This document shows, one piece after another, positions 32,521 to 42,989 of a DNA stretch of 64,000 nt. Position numbers and translations under genes: made by a program. Location: the NCBI RefSeq assembly GCF_037893015.1, contig NC_133666.1, positions 662,551,482 to 662,615,481 on the forward strand, read 5' to 3'. The first letter of the stretch is position 1; the number at the start of each line of letters is the position of its first letter. The DNA is from Macrotis lagotis (taxonomy: Eukaryota > Chordata > Mammalia > Peramelemorphia > Peramelidae). The notes beneath the pieces were generated by a model. The model was given only the letters and a program-made list of their open reading frames with translations, was not told the DNA's origin and did not search any database.

Positions 32521-33639
32521 TCATCTGTTTTGTCATTTCCTTTGACCATTTATTTGTTGGTCAATAACTCTTGATCACATACGTTTCTCTTAACTGTGTA
32601 TATATTTTAGATAGTAAATCTTTATCAGAATATTTTGTACAAAGATTTTCCCCTATCTAATCCCTCCCATTTTGTCACATATTCATTATTTTTGTGCAAA
32701 AAACTTTATAATTATGTTGAATCAAAATTATCTATTTTATCTTTTGTAATTAATTGTATCTCTTATTTAGTTAGGAATTTATCTATCAATGGCTGTGAAA
32801 AGCCTTTGATTTACTTTTCTCCTACTTTTTTTATTATGACCCTTAATATCTTCAGGTCACATATAAATTCAACATTAATTAAGTCCATATTAGATGATAG
32901 TTGCAAGGGATATAAATAAGGAAAAGATATACCTCTCTTAAGGAGGAGTATAATGCTGAATAAAATACACAAAAGGAAAGTGAGATGTGTGGGAGACCAA
33001 GGCATGATGATCTATAGAATCTAAACTAAGAATTGTTGATGGTGAATGGGGAGTTACTTGAAAAATCCTGAATTGTGCAGTCTATAAAGGAAGACTATGG
33101 GAAAAGTTATTAGTCCACTATCCAAATCTTCCATCAGAGGAGAAAGGCAACTGGGAGAATTGAGAAGCAGTTGAATAACAAAAAAAAAAAAAGAAGAAAA
33201 AAAAGTCAGTCTATCTATTGATGATCAGCTTATCAGGTGAGGCCTTGATGCTCCCTGGCATTGAAACCAAACAGAGTTGATGATGGAATGATTGGATTTT
33301 TTTGTAGAATAGAGTATAATATGCTGGTTTAAATCTAATTTCTGCCAGAGAATTTTCCACTTTTCCTTGCTGCTTTTCTCAGATAGGGAGTTCTTTTCTA
33401 GGTGATTTATGATTTTTAGTTTTTGGAAAGTTGTAGTATTGAATTGATAATTCTCCCTTGTCCATTCCATGTCATTGATTTGGTTTTTATGCTTTAGCAG
33501 TATGAATTGGATTTGATGCCTACTGCTTTTTAATATGGTTTGAGGTCTATAAGGGCTATTTCCCTTCATTCCAAACTGGTTTTATTATTTTTCCCATCTT
33601 CTAAAAATTTATTTATCCAACCTATTTAAAAAAAAAGGC

Positions 33640-33900
33640 TTGACTGCTACTCATGATGAGGAAACATGGATTGAAGGAGCTCACTGTGCAATTACAATGT
33701 TTTATATACATGAAAGCAGGCCTGTTAGCATTCGTGCTCTCCCTATCCCACAGTCAGCCAGATTGAACTAACATCTGTCAACAGCATTGATACAGCCTTC
33801 AGCCTTCTACATATGCTAATGATCTCATTTACTTGAAGGGTATCGATTCACAATTTTAGGGAGGTGGTTAATTTAGGAAAGAATTCCTCTTTGGGGGCTT
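33640..33900. other. Repeat-free island, candidate conserved element
   Basis: No repeat recognised. 'gtgcaattacaatgttttat', 'aaagcaggcctgttagcatt' and 'catatgctaatgatctcatt' contain ATTA/TAAT and ATGCTAAT (octamer-like) motifs. Suggestive only. Confidence 0.3.
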
Positions 33901-33959
33901 TTAAATTCAATTTATAAAACACATATTAAGCCCCCATTCTGTATCAGCTCCTATGACTA

Positions 33960-34285
33960 TTCCTAGAGTCAAGAAAGTCTTAATTTCAGTCCAGTCTCCT
34001 ATTTACCATTTCTATAACCTTGGACAAGTCTTTCATCTTCTCTTAGCTTCAGTTTCCTTATCAGAAAAATGAGAATAAAAATAACCCCTCCCTCCCAAGA
34101 AGGAAAATGGCAGACCACTCCAGTATATTTGCCATAGAAACCCCAGCCAGGTAGAAAGAGTCAGAAATGTATGAAATAACTCAAGAATGATAGCAACAAC
34201 AACAAACAATAATCCCAATGGTGAGGATCAAATGAGATAACATACAAAACTCTTTGTAAACCCTGAAGTGTTATATAAAGCTAGC
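33960..34285 (+). mobile_element. MIR/long-tail SINE, sense
   Basis: 'accttggacaagtctttcat', 'cagtttccttatcagaaaaa', 'ggcagaccactccagtatat', 'aagagtcagaaatgtatgaa', an AAC tail, then 'gaggatcaaatgagataaca'. It appears to be a long-tail SINE copied into, or fused with, a MIR 3' end. Confidence 0.7.
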
Positions 34286-34299
34286 TATTATAAGAAACT

Positions 34300-34400
34300 A
34301 GGGACTGAAAAATCAAATTAGGACAATCCCTGCTCTCAAAGGGCTTACTTTCTATTAGAAGGAGAGAGCACATGTGTAAATACAGAAATATAAGTTTATT
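34300..34400 (+). mobile_element. Mammal-wide LINE-like fragment
   Basis: 'ggacaatccctgctctcaaa', 'gggcttactttctattagaa'. Interrupted by the SINE at 34419. Confidence 0.55.
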
Positions 34401-34418
34401 TAAGAAGTGAGAGAGCAA

Positions 34419-34565
34419 GGGCAGCTAGTGGTGCAGTGGATAGAGCACCGGCCCTGGAGTCAGGAGGACCTGACTTGAAATTTGACCTCAAGTACTTAAT
34501 AATTATTTAACTGTGTGACCTCGAGCAAGTCACTTAACCCTCTCACCTTGCAAAAACCATAAAAA
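34419..34565 (+). mobile_element. Short SINE with TSD
   Basis: 'gggcagctagtggtgcagtg', 'gtgtgacctcgagcaagtca'. The duplication aagaagtgagagagc / aagaagtgagaaagc lies at 34402-34416 and 34566-34580. Confidence 0.94.
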
Positions 34566-34744
34566 AAGAAGTGAGAAAGCTAGGGGATGGAACAAAAAGG
34601 CAAAGGAGAAACTCAGAATCAGGATTTAGAGTTGAAAGTCATTTCAGGAGTTATATAATCTCATCCCCTCATTTTATGGAGAAGGCAGGTAAGATGCAGA
34701 GAGCAGATAAAAACTCCATCAAGGACACAGAGGTATGAATTGAG

Positions 34745-36140
34745 TGAGTAGTCAATAAACCTTTATTAATGTCTTTCTATGTGCCATTGTGTTAAGAGCT
34801 GGAGATACCAAAAGAATCAAGAGACAATCCCTGGGCAAGCAGGTGGCATAGTGAATAGAGTTCAAAGCCCGGAGTTAGGAAGACTCATGTTCATGAGTTC
34901 AAATATGACTTTAGACATTTGCTATCTGTGTTGATACTGAGCAAGTCATTTATCCCTATTTACCTTAATAATTTCCTCATCGTTAAATAATCTAGAGAAT
35001 ATAATGGCAAACCCTTCCAGTATCTTTGACAAGGAAACCTCAACCAAGGTCAGTTACAAAGAGTCAGAAATGACTGAAATGACTCAACAACAATATCAGC
35101 AACAGCAACAATTACAACAAACAACCACAACAAATAGTCCCTGCTCTCTTGAATCTCAACAATATAATAGAGAGGCACTAACCAAATAAATGCACACAAC
35201 TTATATACAGGGGAAAACAGAAAATAATGTAAAGAGAAGGGGTATTAGAATTAAGAAGGGTGGGGAAGACTTTTGGGCAAGATAAGATCTTATTTGGGAT
35301 TTAAAGAAAGTCAGGGAAATCTGAATATAGAGAGATGAGAAAGGAGATCATTCCAGGTTTGGGGGACACCTCATGGAAATATCTGAAATTGAAAGATGGA
35401 GTATTTTATTCCTAGGATAACAAAGAGGCCACTATTATTGGATCAGAGTACCTAGAGGGGAGTAAGAAAATGGGAAGAATGGAAAGAAGAGGTTATGAAT
35501 GCCAAACAAAGGATTTTGTATTTGATTCAACACTGAGTCTCAAATTCTCTCAAGTGAGATCCTCTCACTTGAAACACAGTATATATTGAAAAGGGAGCAA
35601 GATAAAATGCAAAAATTCTCTTTTCTTGCACCCTTATTAATAAAAACCGATCTATTTTTACTTATTTATAAATGATTTATCTCTGTGCTGCTAGAGTTAA
35701 TATCATATGCATTACAAAATACAAAATAATATTTTCCCTGATTAGCAAAAAAAAGAGGAACTTAAAGGAATGGGATAAAAATGAATTAATATTCAATTCT
35801 AAAGTCAAAAGGAAGCTGCTATAGTTATTACAGAGTAGGCAAATGGCATGGTCAGAATTGTACATTAGGAAAATTTCTTTGGCAGCTGAGTAGAGGATAA
35901 TCTGGACTTAAGAAATAGATTTAATAAGGGAGTGAGGAGGTCATCAATTAGAAGACAATTGTAATAGTCTGGTAATGGAATAGGTTATGAGAATGTGAAG
36001 GAAGGTGATAACTGAATGGATAGATGGATGGCAAGATAAAATGTTGAGGTAGAAACACTAAGATCAAGGAATTATTTGAATATGTGAAGTGAGAATAAAT
36101 AGTCATGGATGCCTCTGGAAAACGGCAAGATAATGATGTT
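34745..36140 (+). mobile_element. Mammal-wide LINE-like repeat, sense, interrupted
   Basis: 'tgtgccattgtgttaagagc', 'gagacaatccctg' | SINE | 'tagtccctgctctcttgaat', 'gcaagataagatcttatttg', 'agatcattccaggtttgggg', 'gaatgccaaacaaaggattt', then after about 250 bp of other DNA (35530-35795) 'gtcagaattgtacattagga', 'ggcagctgagtagaggataa'. Same family as 27125 and 16860. Confidence 0.62.
34833..35135 (+). mobile_element. Long-tail CORE-SINE, sense, nested
   Basis: 'gggcaagcaggtggcatagt', 'atgagttcaaatatgacttt', 'gcaaacccttccagtatctt', 'gagtcagaaatgactgaaat', then CAA-rich tail. A Q-rich frame (35004-35189) is a by-product of this tail. Confidence 0.88.
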
Positions 36141-36162
36141 CTCTAGAACATAAAAAGGTGGT

Positions 36163-36322
36163 GGGGCAGCTAGGTGGCGCAGTGGATAGAGCACCAGCCT
36201 TGGAGTCCGGAGTCCCTGAGTTCAAATCCGGCCTCAGACATTTAATCATTACCTAGCTGTGTGGCCTTGGGCAAGTCTGTTAACCACATTGCCTTGCCAA
36301 AAAAAAAAAACACCCTAAAAAA
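36163..36322 (+). mobile_element. Short A-tailed SINE
   Basis: Head 'ggggcagctaggtggcgcag', CORE 'ggccttgggcaagtctgtta', then A-run. Close to what I take to be consensus. Confidence 0.95.
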
Positions 36323-36329
36323 ACGGGAA

Positions 36330-36720
36330 GATGCATGGACTTTAGGAGAAAGATAAGGTAGTACTTACCTGGTCATTCTGTGTGATTGATTTTGTCTCAA
36401 CCAAAGTAAAAATTGGGCAAGGGTTGTTCCACCTACCTCCTCAGAATGAAGATAACTCCCTTGCCTCTGTTCTGGGGTTAAGGTACTCTTATCAAGGCCT
36501 GGAGGTACAGTGGGATGAGTGTACTTGAGGGTGAATACATTTGTTTTTGTAGGTACGAAGTTCAAAGGTATGCTATTAAAATGGAAAGACTCAGTGGAAA
36601 AGTAGAAGTGTTAGAAACTTCAGAGATAAGAAAGAAAGAATGAGAAAAGTGAGGGGATAGTGAAATCCCGCCCCCCCTTCAATGCTTCCAGATGCCTTCT
36701 TTAGGAAGAATGAATAATGT
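36330..36720. other. No recognised feature
   Basis: Unique-looking DNA with a C-run near 36669. A 66-codon minus frame (36365-36565) has no known domain. Confidence 0.35.
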
Positions 36721-37005
36721 CTGCCAGATGGTTAAGTGGATAGAGTGCTAAAGCTGTAGTCAGGAATATCTAAATTCAAATCCAAACTTCACAACGAAAG
36801 GCAAGTCACCTGATCTGTTTCCCTCAATTTTTCAATCTGCAGAATGGGAATGATAAGTGACTTTAACAACCAGGGTTTTTAGAAAGATGAAATGAGATAT
36901 TTGCAAAGCATTATCTAACCTTAAAACATTCAGTGGATATACTAATTTTCATTATATAACTATTATTATCATCATCATCATCATTATTATTATTATTAAT
37001 CTGGC
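36721..37005 (+). mobile_element. MIR with (ATC)n/(ATT)n tail
   Basis: 'gatggttaagtggatagagt', 'ttcaaatccaaacttcacaa', 'aatctgcagaatgggaatga', then 'catcatcatcatcattatta'. Confidence 0.82.
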
Positions 37006-37084
37006 AAATCTAAGTCTACTTCCCAATTCAGTTACTCAGGAGTTCTGTGCCAATGAGAAAATTCTTCTCTAATTCAGTGAATCT

Positions 37085-37440
37085 TTCTGGTTTCAATTTT
37101 CTCATCTTCAAAATGGATGTAATAATACTTATTCCTTAGGGTTATTGTGAGACTCCATTGAGATAATGTATATAAATATTTAGCAAACTTTAGAGTACTA
37201 TATTAAAGGTCTAAAGTGATACCTGTGGCTAATAATGGCTAACATTTATATAGCCTTTAAGGTTTGCAAAGTAGTCATTTATTTCCTTTGATTCTCGCAA
37301 AGATTCTATTATACCTTTTTTAGAGATGGAAAAACTGAGACTAAAGAAAGTTGTCCAAAAGTCTCTCAAAGCAAACATTTGAGGGAGTAGCTTAACCCAA
37401 GTGCTCCTGATTTCAAATCCAGGGAGCTATCTACTACTGT
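37085..37440. mobile_element. Two MIR fragments in opposite orientation
   Basis: Sense half at 37085-37210 ('caattttctcatcttcaaaa', 'taataatacttattccttag'); antisense copy at 37230-37440 ('gcctttaaggtttgcaaagt', 'gatggaaaaactgagactaa', 'ccagggagctatctactact'). Confidence 0.75.
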
Positions 37441-37449
37441 TTGGTGCTG

Positions 37450-38180
37450 ACCTGCCCCACCACTGTTCTATCTTCCTCCCTACTTAGTGCTTCTCAACTG
37501 AACTGTGAATGCCTTCTCATTCCAAGGTTATAGTAACAGTCTTATTTCCCAGTAGAGTAAGTAGAGAAGTGTTCCTATAGTACAACTACCCCCTGGAAAG
37601 CACCTCAAGGGAATTCTGACCAGCTAGAATTGTAGCCAGCAAGCTAGGATCATCTCCAGTATTGATCTCACAATTAACATCTCAGAGTGAATACCTCAGC
37701 TCACTCCCTGCCTGAAGCTAAGGCAGCCAGGATAATTAAACTCCCTGGCAAACAGTACAGCTGATCCGACTCTCAGAGTCAAATTAGCTATTTCCACCTT
37801 TCCACAGGATTGGCTTAAGTCCCATTCTTCTCATGTTTATTCATCTCTAATGCTATTTTAGGGAAAAAAAAATAATATCACATCTGTTGATTAACTTTCT
37901 TCTTTCCTGTTTGCCAAATCTTCTGGCCAGTCTATGGTTTGTTTGCTTGCTCTACTGTTGGTGTTAACCTTCAAATTAAACTCATTATAAATTAAATGAA
38001 ATTGGGGTAAGAAGAAGAACTGGAAACTCAATTAGTAGCGTGGTTACAACTCCCAGAACTTGCCACGTGCAAGACCCAAGTCTCATTGCAACTTAAATTC
38101 TGGCCTCCAGGTTGGCAATGTTCACCACTTCAGCAGTCTTTGCAGTAACTTCCAGAAGATACTAAAACCCATATATGGGG
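37450..38180. other. Long repeat-free island, candidate conserved element
   Basis: About 700 bp without a recognised repeat. It has 'gccaggataattaaactccc', 'gtcaaattagctatttccac' and 'gttgattaactttcttcttt', i.e. several TAATTA/ATTAG-type sites in a moderate-GC context. Regulatory function is an inference from composition only. Confidence 0.3.
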
Positions 38181-38224
38181 AGGTTATAGCAGGTTGCAAG
38201 TGGAGTGAGAACTCTGTTCATTAA

Positions 38225-38600
38225 TGATAATACTAGACATTTATGTGGCACTTTAAATTTTGCAAAGCATTTTAAATGGGATCATAGATTTGGAACTAGG
38301 AAGAGACCTTAGGTGCCAGTCCTCTAATACATTATCTCATTTGAGACTCGCCACCACACTAAGCAAGGCTATTATTAACCCCATTTTATAAATAAGGAAA
38401 TTCTTGTTGAAAGGTTAATTGACTACCTGCTGTCACAAAGCTAGTAAATGTCAGAAGTGGGATTGAAAACCAAGTCTTTCTTATTCCAAGAGAGACAGTT
38501 TGGCATAATAGATGCAAAGCAGACATAAGGAAGAGCTGAATTCGAGTCTCACGGCTGAAAAACATTGGCTGTGTGACCCTAGTTGATGCACTTGACATCT
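38225..38600. mobile_element. MIR fragments
   Basis: Antisense copy 38225-38480 ('tatgtggcactttaaatttt', 'cattttataaataaggaaat', 'gtgggattgaaaaccaagtc'), then a sense copy 38490-38600 ('cagtttggcataatagatgc', 'ggctgtgtgaccctagttga'). Confidence 0.7.
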
Positions 38601-38656
38601 CATTTTCTTGGTTACTCTCTATAAAGGTGTCTCAGACTTCTTAAACATTGTAAGTT

Positions 38657-38803
38657 GGGGGCAGCTAAGGTGGCACAATGGATAGAGCGCCAACCCTGGA
38701 GTCAACGGTACCTGAGTTCAAATCCAGCCACAGATAATAATTACCTAGCTGTGTGACTTGGGCAAGTCACTTAACCCCATTGCCTTGCAAAAACCTAAAA
38801 AAA
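38657..38803 (+). mobile_element. Short SINE with TSD
   Basis: 'ggggcagctaaggtggcaca', 'gtgtgacttgggcaagtca'. Flanks attgtaagttg / attataagttg. Confidence 0.92.
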
Positions 38804-39258
38804 AATTATAAGTTGCAAAGAATGTATGCACTTGTATTGGTAGAGGGATGAAATCATACATCCAGTCCAATTCCTTCCTGACTTCAAGGATAATACATTA
38901 TCTCCTATGCCAGGCTATTTCTCAAGCAGCTGCTGAATCCACATCTTTCTTTTGTTTCTTCTATATGACTTCTGCCTTCCTGGACAAAAAGCCTGTACAT
39001 TTTTAGATGAATTTACAAACCTAATGAACAGTGTTGGATATAGAGTCACAAAGGCCTGTATTCAGATCTCACCTCACATATGTGGTATCTAAAAACTGAC
39101 ATGAGATTAAAGAAAAGCTTCATCAAGGCCAGGTTAACTTCATTTTCTTTTCTTTCCTTTTTTTTTTTTTTTTTTGCTAAATTCAGATTGAGGGGAATGC
39201 TGTGTGTTATGTTTATTTCAAATGTTGGCAAAGCTTTTCATAAGAAATCTCATACTAT

Positions 39259-39404
39259 GGGGCGGCTAGGTGGTGCTAGTGGATAAAGCACCGGCCCTGG
39301 AGTCAGGAGTACAGGGTTCAAATGCGGTCTCAGACACTTCATAATTACCTAGCTGTGTGGCCTTGGGCAAGCCACTTAACCCCACTGCCTTGCAAAAAAA
39401 AAAA
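39259..39404 (+). mobile_element. Short SINE with TSD
   Basis: 'ggggcggctaggtggtgcta', 'ggccttgggcaagccactta'. Duplication aaatctcatactat / aaatctcacactat at 39245-39258 and 39405-39418. Confidence 0.95.
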
Positions 39405-39554
39405 AAATCTCACACTATCTTTGTAGAAAAGATGAAAAGAAATAGATTAAACTCATGCTGTTAATCTCAAATAGAACCAGGGTCCTTTTAACTTTACATA
39501 AGGATTCCTGTGGATGGCACATTGTCTCAGAAAACCACATATTCACATTGTCTA

Positions 39555-39620
39555 GGTTCTATTTTATTTTTATTTATTTTGTTAAATATTCCCCAATTAC
39601 ATTTTAATTTGATTCTATAT
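39555..39620 (-). mobile_element. Extreme L1 3' end, antisense
   Basis: 'ttgttaaatattccccaatt', 'acattttaatttgattc' matches the first bases of antisense L1 copies (compare 10838). Confidence 0.5.
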
Positions 39621-39679
39621 CTTTCTGGACTTGAATGAGCCATATAGCCCAAGTTTAATAGCTCTGAATTAGACAATTG

Positions 39680-40670
39680 AACTAGTCATGTGGCCAGACT
39701 CAAGGAGTAACTGTTAATGTTCCAATGTCAACTCAACAGGAAGTCTCTAGTAGAGTACCCTAGAATACTTGTACAACCCTGTTTTCTTTCACATTTTCAT
39801 CAATGACTTGGATAAAGACAAAGACAAACATGCTTATCAAATTTGCAGTCACTAAACTGAGCGATTAATGAATTCACTGTATGGTAACCAAGATTCAAAA
39901 GGATCCTGTCAGGCTAGAGTGCTGAACTGAACCTAATAAACTAAAATTCACTAGGAATGAATGTAAAGTCTAGCACTTGGGAATAAAAAGTCAATCTCAC
40001 AAATTTAAGTTGGAAAAGGCGTGACTTGGCAAGTTTTATTAAAAAAAAAAAAAAACCTGTGCATTTTGATGACAAATGCTCAATGTGAATCAGTGGCTAT
40101 GAAATCCAAGGAAAACTGATTTGAACTTGGGCTGCATAAAGAAGGACATAGTTTCAAGGACCAAGAAAGTGATTGTCTCACTGTGCTCAGAATTCATCTG
40201 GAACCCCATGATTCATTCTGAATAGCACAGTTTAGAAAGTATACTAAAAAGGCAGAGAATAACCAGAGTAATCAGAATGGAGAAAGGTCTGGATCCAATG
40301 TCATATGACAATTCATTAAATGAAATTTCCATGCTTAGCACAAAAAAGAGTTGAGGGGTGTGGAGGTGGGATTGGGGTGCCTCATTTCAATAGTTGTATT
40401 CAAATGTTTGTCATGTGAATCCTTGAAATTGTTCTTAGGCTTAGGATGAAGGAAAGAAATGTCCTAACAGAACCATCCAAAAGAGAAGTGACAAGGACCT
40501 CTCTTTGGCAGTCTTCAAAGAGATCCTTGATAATCCTGCTTGTTGGCTATCTAATAAAAGAGAATTCCTTTCGTGTGTGGTCTGGACCAGATTGATACTG
40601 CGGTCCCTTCTAAATCTCAATGAATGGCTGGTGCTTGTCAAATCATTAAATCCATCTATAAAATGAAGGG
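39680..40670 (+). mobile_element. CR1/L3-like LINE: end of RT ORF plus complete 3' region, sense
   Basis: 'ttcatcaatgacttggataa' (encoding FINDLD, the conserved CR1-clade block), 'catgcttatcaaatttgcag', 'gtaaagtctagcacttggga', 'gaacttgggctgcataaaga', 'gaccaagaaagtgattgtct', 'gtcctaacagaaccatccaa' and 'ccagattgatactgcggtcc'. About 1 kb, the most complete CR1-clade remnant here. The frame is broken, so it is dead. Confidence 0.85.
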
Positions 40671-40739
40671 ATGGCCCTCCATGATCTGTAAGATCCCTTC
40701 CTGGTCTAAATCTATGAGCCAATGAAAATAACAGCAATC

Positions 40740-40890
40740 TCTGTCATTTATTGTATTTCTAAGGTTTGCAAAGTGTTTTAAATGTTATTTCCTGATTCCA
40801 AGTCCAGTCACCTGTATGCCTTTTAATTAATGGAAAAACTAGAATATGAACCCAGACCTTCCTGATGTCTAATCCAATATTTCTTTAAAT
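40740..40890 (-). mobile_element. MIR fragment, antisense
   Basis: 'aaggtttgcaaagtgtttta', 'ggaaaaactagaatatgaac'. Confidence 0.55.
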
Positions 40891-40899
40891 ATCAAACTG

Positions 40900-41395
40900 A
40901 GAGGTGCTATAAATATTTTTATACATGTGGATCTGTTACCCTTTTTATGATCTCTTTGGGATACAGACTTGGTAGTAGTATTGTGGAATCAAAGAGTATG
41001 CACAGTTTTTATTGCTCTTTGGGCATAGTTCCAAATTACTCTCCAAAATGGTTGGATCCATTCACAATTCCACCAACAACACGTTCATGTCCCAGTTTTT
41101 CCATATCACTCAACATTGATCATTTTCTATTTTTTTGTCATTTTATTAAACCCGGTAGGTATAAGGAGCTCCTTTGGAATTGTCTTAATTTGCAGTTATC
41201 TAATCAATAATGATTTAGAATACTTTTTTTTCATGACTTTAGATAGTTTTCATTTCTTCATCTGAAAACTGCCTGTTCATATCCTATGATCATTTATCAA
41301 TTGGGGAGTGACTTTTATTCTTATAAATTTAACTCAGTTCTCTATATATTTTAGAAATGAGTCTTTTATCAGAGACATTAGTTAGTACCCTAGCT
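40900..41395 (-). mobile_element. L1 3' region, antisense
   Basis: 'gatctctttgggatacagac', 'ggaatcaaagagtatgcaca', 'ccaaattactctccaaaatg', 'gaaaactgcctgttcatatc' and 'gaaatgagtcttttatcaga'. Colinear with 13020-13500. Confidence 0.88.
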
Positions 41396-41399
41396 AATG

Positions 41400-41540
41400 A
41401 ACATCTTCCTTTCAGAGAGGAGGACACTGAAGTCAAGAGATATTAGGCCACTTTCCCAAAGTCGCACAGCTAGTAGATATCAAAGTTAAATTTTGAAAAC
41501 CCGAAAACAGGTGTTTTGCCCTAAAGTCTGGTCTACTTTC
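41400..41540 (-). mobile_element. MIR, antisense
   Basis: 'gaggaggacactgaagtcaa', 'ccactttcccaaagtcgcac', 'agctagtagatatcaaagtt'. Confidence 0.7.
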
Positions 41541-41581
41541 CAATATATTGAAGCCCAACACGAAAGATCTTGGTTGATATT

Positions 41582-41740
41582 TATTTTTTTTTAGGTTTTT
41601 TTTTTGCAAAGCAAATGGGGTTCAGTGGCTTGCCCAAGGCCACACAGCTAGGCAACCATTAAGTGTCTGAGACTGGATTTGAGCCCAGGTACTCCTGACT
41701 CCAAGGCCAGTGCTTTATCCACTGCACCACCTAGCTGCCC
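41582..41740 (-). mobile_element. Short SINE, antisense
   Basis: T-run, 'gcaaagcaaatggggttcag', 'ggcttgcccaaggccacaca', head 'gcaccacctagctgccc'. Confidence 0.95.
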
Positions 41741-41786
41741 ATCAATTTCTTTTCATCTTAGAAAAGAAAACAAAATGTAATGTTTG

Positions 41787-42053
41787 GGACAGCTGGGTGA
41801 TTCAGTGGACAGAGCTCTGACCCTGGATTCCAGAGGATCTGATTTCAAAGCCAGACTCAGACACTTAATGCTTGCCTAGCTGTGTGACCTTGGGCAAATC
41901 ATTTAACCTTGTTGTCATTAGAGTCCATTTTACAAATGGGGGAAACTGAGATAAAAAGTTGAGTTGATTTGCATACACAGCTAGTAAGTGTCTGAGACTG
42001 GATTTGTTTGACTTCAAATTGGCATACTCTCCACTGTGCCACCTCTCTGCTCA
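41787..42053 (+). mobile_element. SINE sense half joined to MIR antisense half
   Basis: Sense: 'gggacagctgggtgattcag' to 'gtgaccttgggcaaatcatt'. From about 41930 antisense MIR-like: 'ccattttacaaatgggggaa', 'cacagctagtaagtgtctga', 'actgtgccacctctctgct'. Could be two neighbouring insertions meeting end to end. Confidence 0.75.
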
Positions 42054-42452
42054 TGTGCAAATATATGGAGGTAGGAAAGATAAGTCAGATATTAGGGAAA
42101 AGGTAGTCTAGGTTAGTGGTACCTTAGAGGAAATAAAAGAAAAATATGAAATACATAATAAACTTCTGCTTCCTGACTTTTTTTCCTACTAATGGATTAA
42201 ACTACCTGACCCAAGAGCCCAACAACTCTAAATGGCTAATCTTATATGATCCTATACTATTCTGCAAATCACCTGGTTTTTCTTGATCTCATTTTCCTCA
42301 ATTATACAATGAAGGGAGATGAATTTGATGGGATCTAAGATCAAACCTTTATTTTGCATTTATTATATCCAAGGCGCAGGAACTGTACAAAGATCTCACT
42401 ATGAAAAAAAATCAACCTTGCTTTCTCTATTCTCCTTTATATTTTATATTTC

Positions 42453-42753
42453 TGATGTTTGTCCTTTGTTCTCGAAGAGAACCGTGCTATCAGAGAGGTG
42501 ATGCCATGACAAGCATGTGAATTGGATTTGAGTGTGGAGCTACTGTACTCAGTTACCAGCCTGACTTTCTCCTCCGGAGTCATATGGGTCTAGTGGCCAG
42601 ATACGTAACAGGATGACTGGAGATGGCCCTGGATGTGAGGCAATCAGGGTTAAGTGATTTGCCCAAGGTCACTCATCTAATAAGTGTTAAATATCAGTAA
42701 CTGGATTTGAACTACAAGGCCAGTGCTCTATCCCCTGCGCTACCTAACTGCCT
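42453..42753 (-). mobile_element. RTE-tailed SINE, antisense
   Basis: 'tgatgtttgtcctttgttct', 'cgaagagaaccgtgctatca', 'gccatgacaagcatgtgaat', then the head 'gcgctacctaactgcc', into which another SINE inserted. Confidence 0.92.
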
Positions 42754-42906
42754 TTTTTCTTTTTTTAGGTTTTTGCAAGGCAAATGGGGTTAAGTGGATT
42801 GACCAAGGCCACACAGCTAGGCAATTATTGTCTGAGACAGGATTTGAACCAGGTACTCCTGACTCTAGGGCCAGTGCTCTATCCACTGCGCCACCTAGCT
42901 GCCCCC
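42754..42906 (-). mobile_element. Short SINE inserted into the head of an RTE-tailed SINE
   Basis: T-rich edge, 'gcaaggcaaatggggttaag', head 'gcgccacctagctgcccc'. The host's terminal 'aactgcctttttt' is repeated on both sides (42747 and 42909), the expected target duplication. Confidence 0.92.
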
Positions 42907-42989
42907 CAACTGCCTTTTTTTTAAAAAAAAAACTTTTAATTATTAGAATGTAAGCTCTTCTCTTGCTTATTTATGTTTGTATCCTATGC

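Larger units (their letters stand above)
31405..33620 (-). mobile_element. L1 3' half, antisense, interrupted
   Basis: Segments in the expected reversed L1 order: 'ggttctgcttactgctttgc' (31805), 'acaaaaatattccatgacat' (31888), 'cctttgaccatttatttgtt' (32538), 'tagtaaatctttatcagaat' (32613), 'gtgcaaaaaactttataatt' (32693). Then 33225-33569, whose minus frame has 'YRPQTILKSSRHQIQF', weakly matching the L1 segment before the priming end. Within it lie a microsatellite (31624) and a MIR (32264). 32900-33220 is of uncertain origin. Dead copy. Confidence 0.7.

Noticed and set aside
33225..33569. 114-codon minus frame (YRPQTILKSS...)
   Set aside because: Its nucleotide sequence lines up with antisense L1 near the 3' part of ORF2, so it is an L1 remnant, not a gene.
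35004..35189. Q-rich 61-codon frame
   Set aside because: Encoded by the CAA-rich tail of a long-tail SINE.
40441..40737. 98-codon minus frame
   Set aside because: Antisense of the CR1/L3 3' end; non-coding in the sense orientation too.
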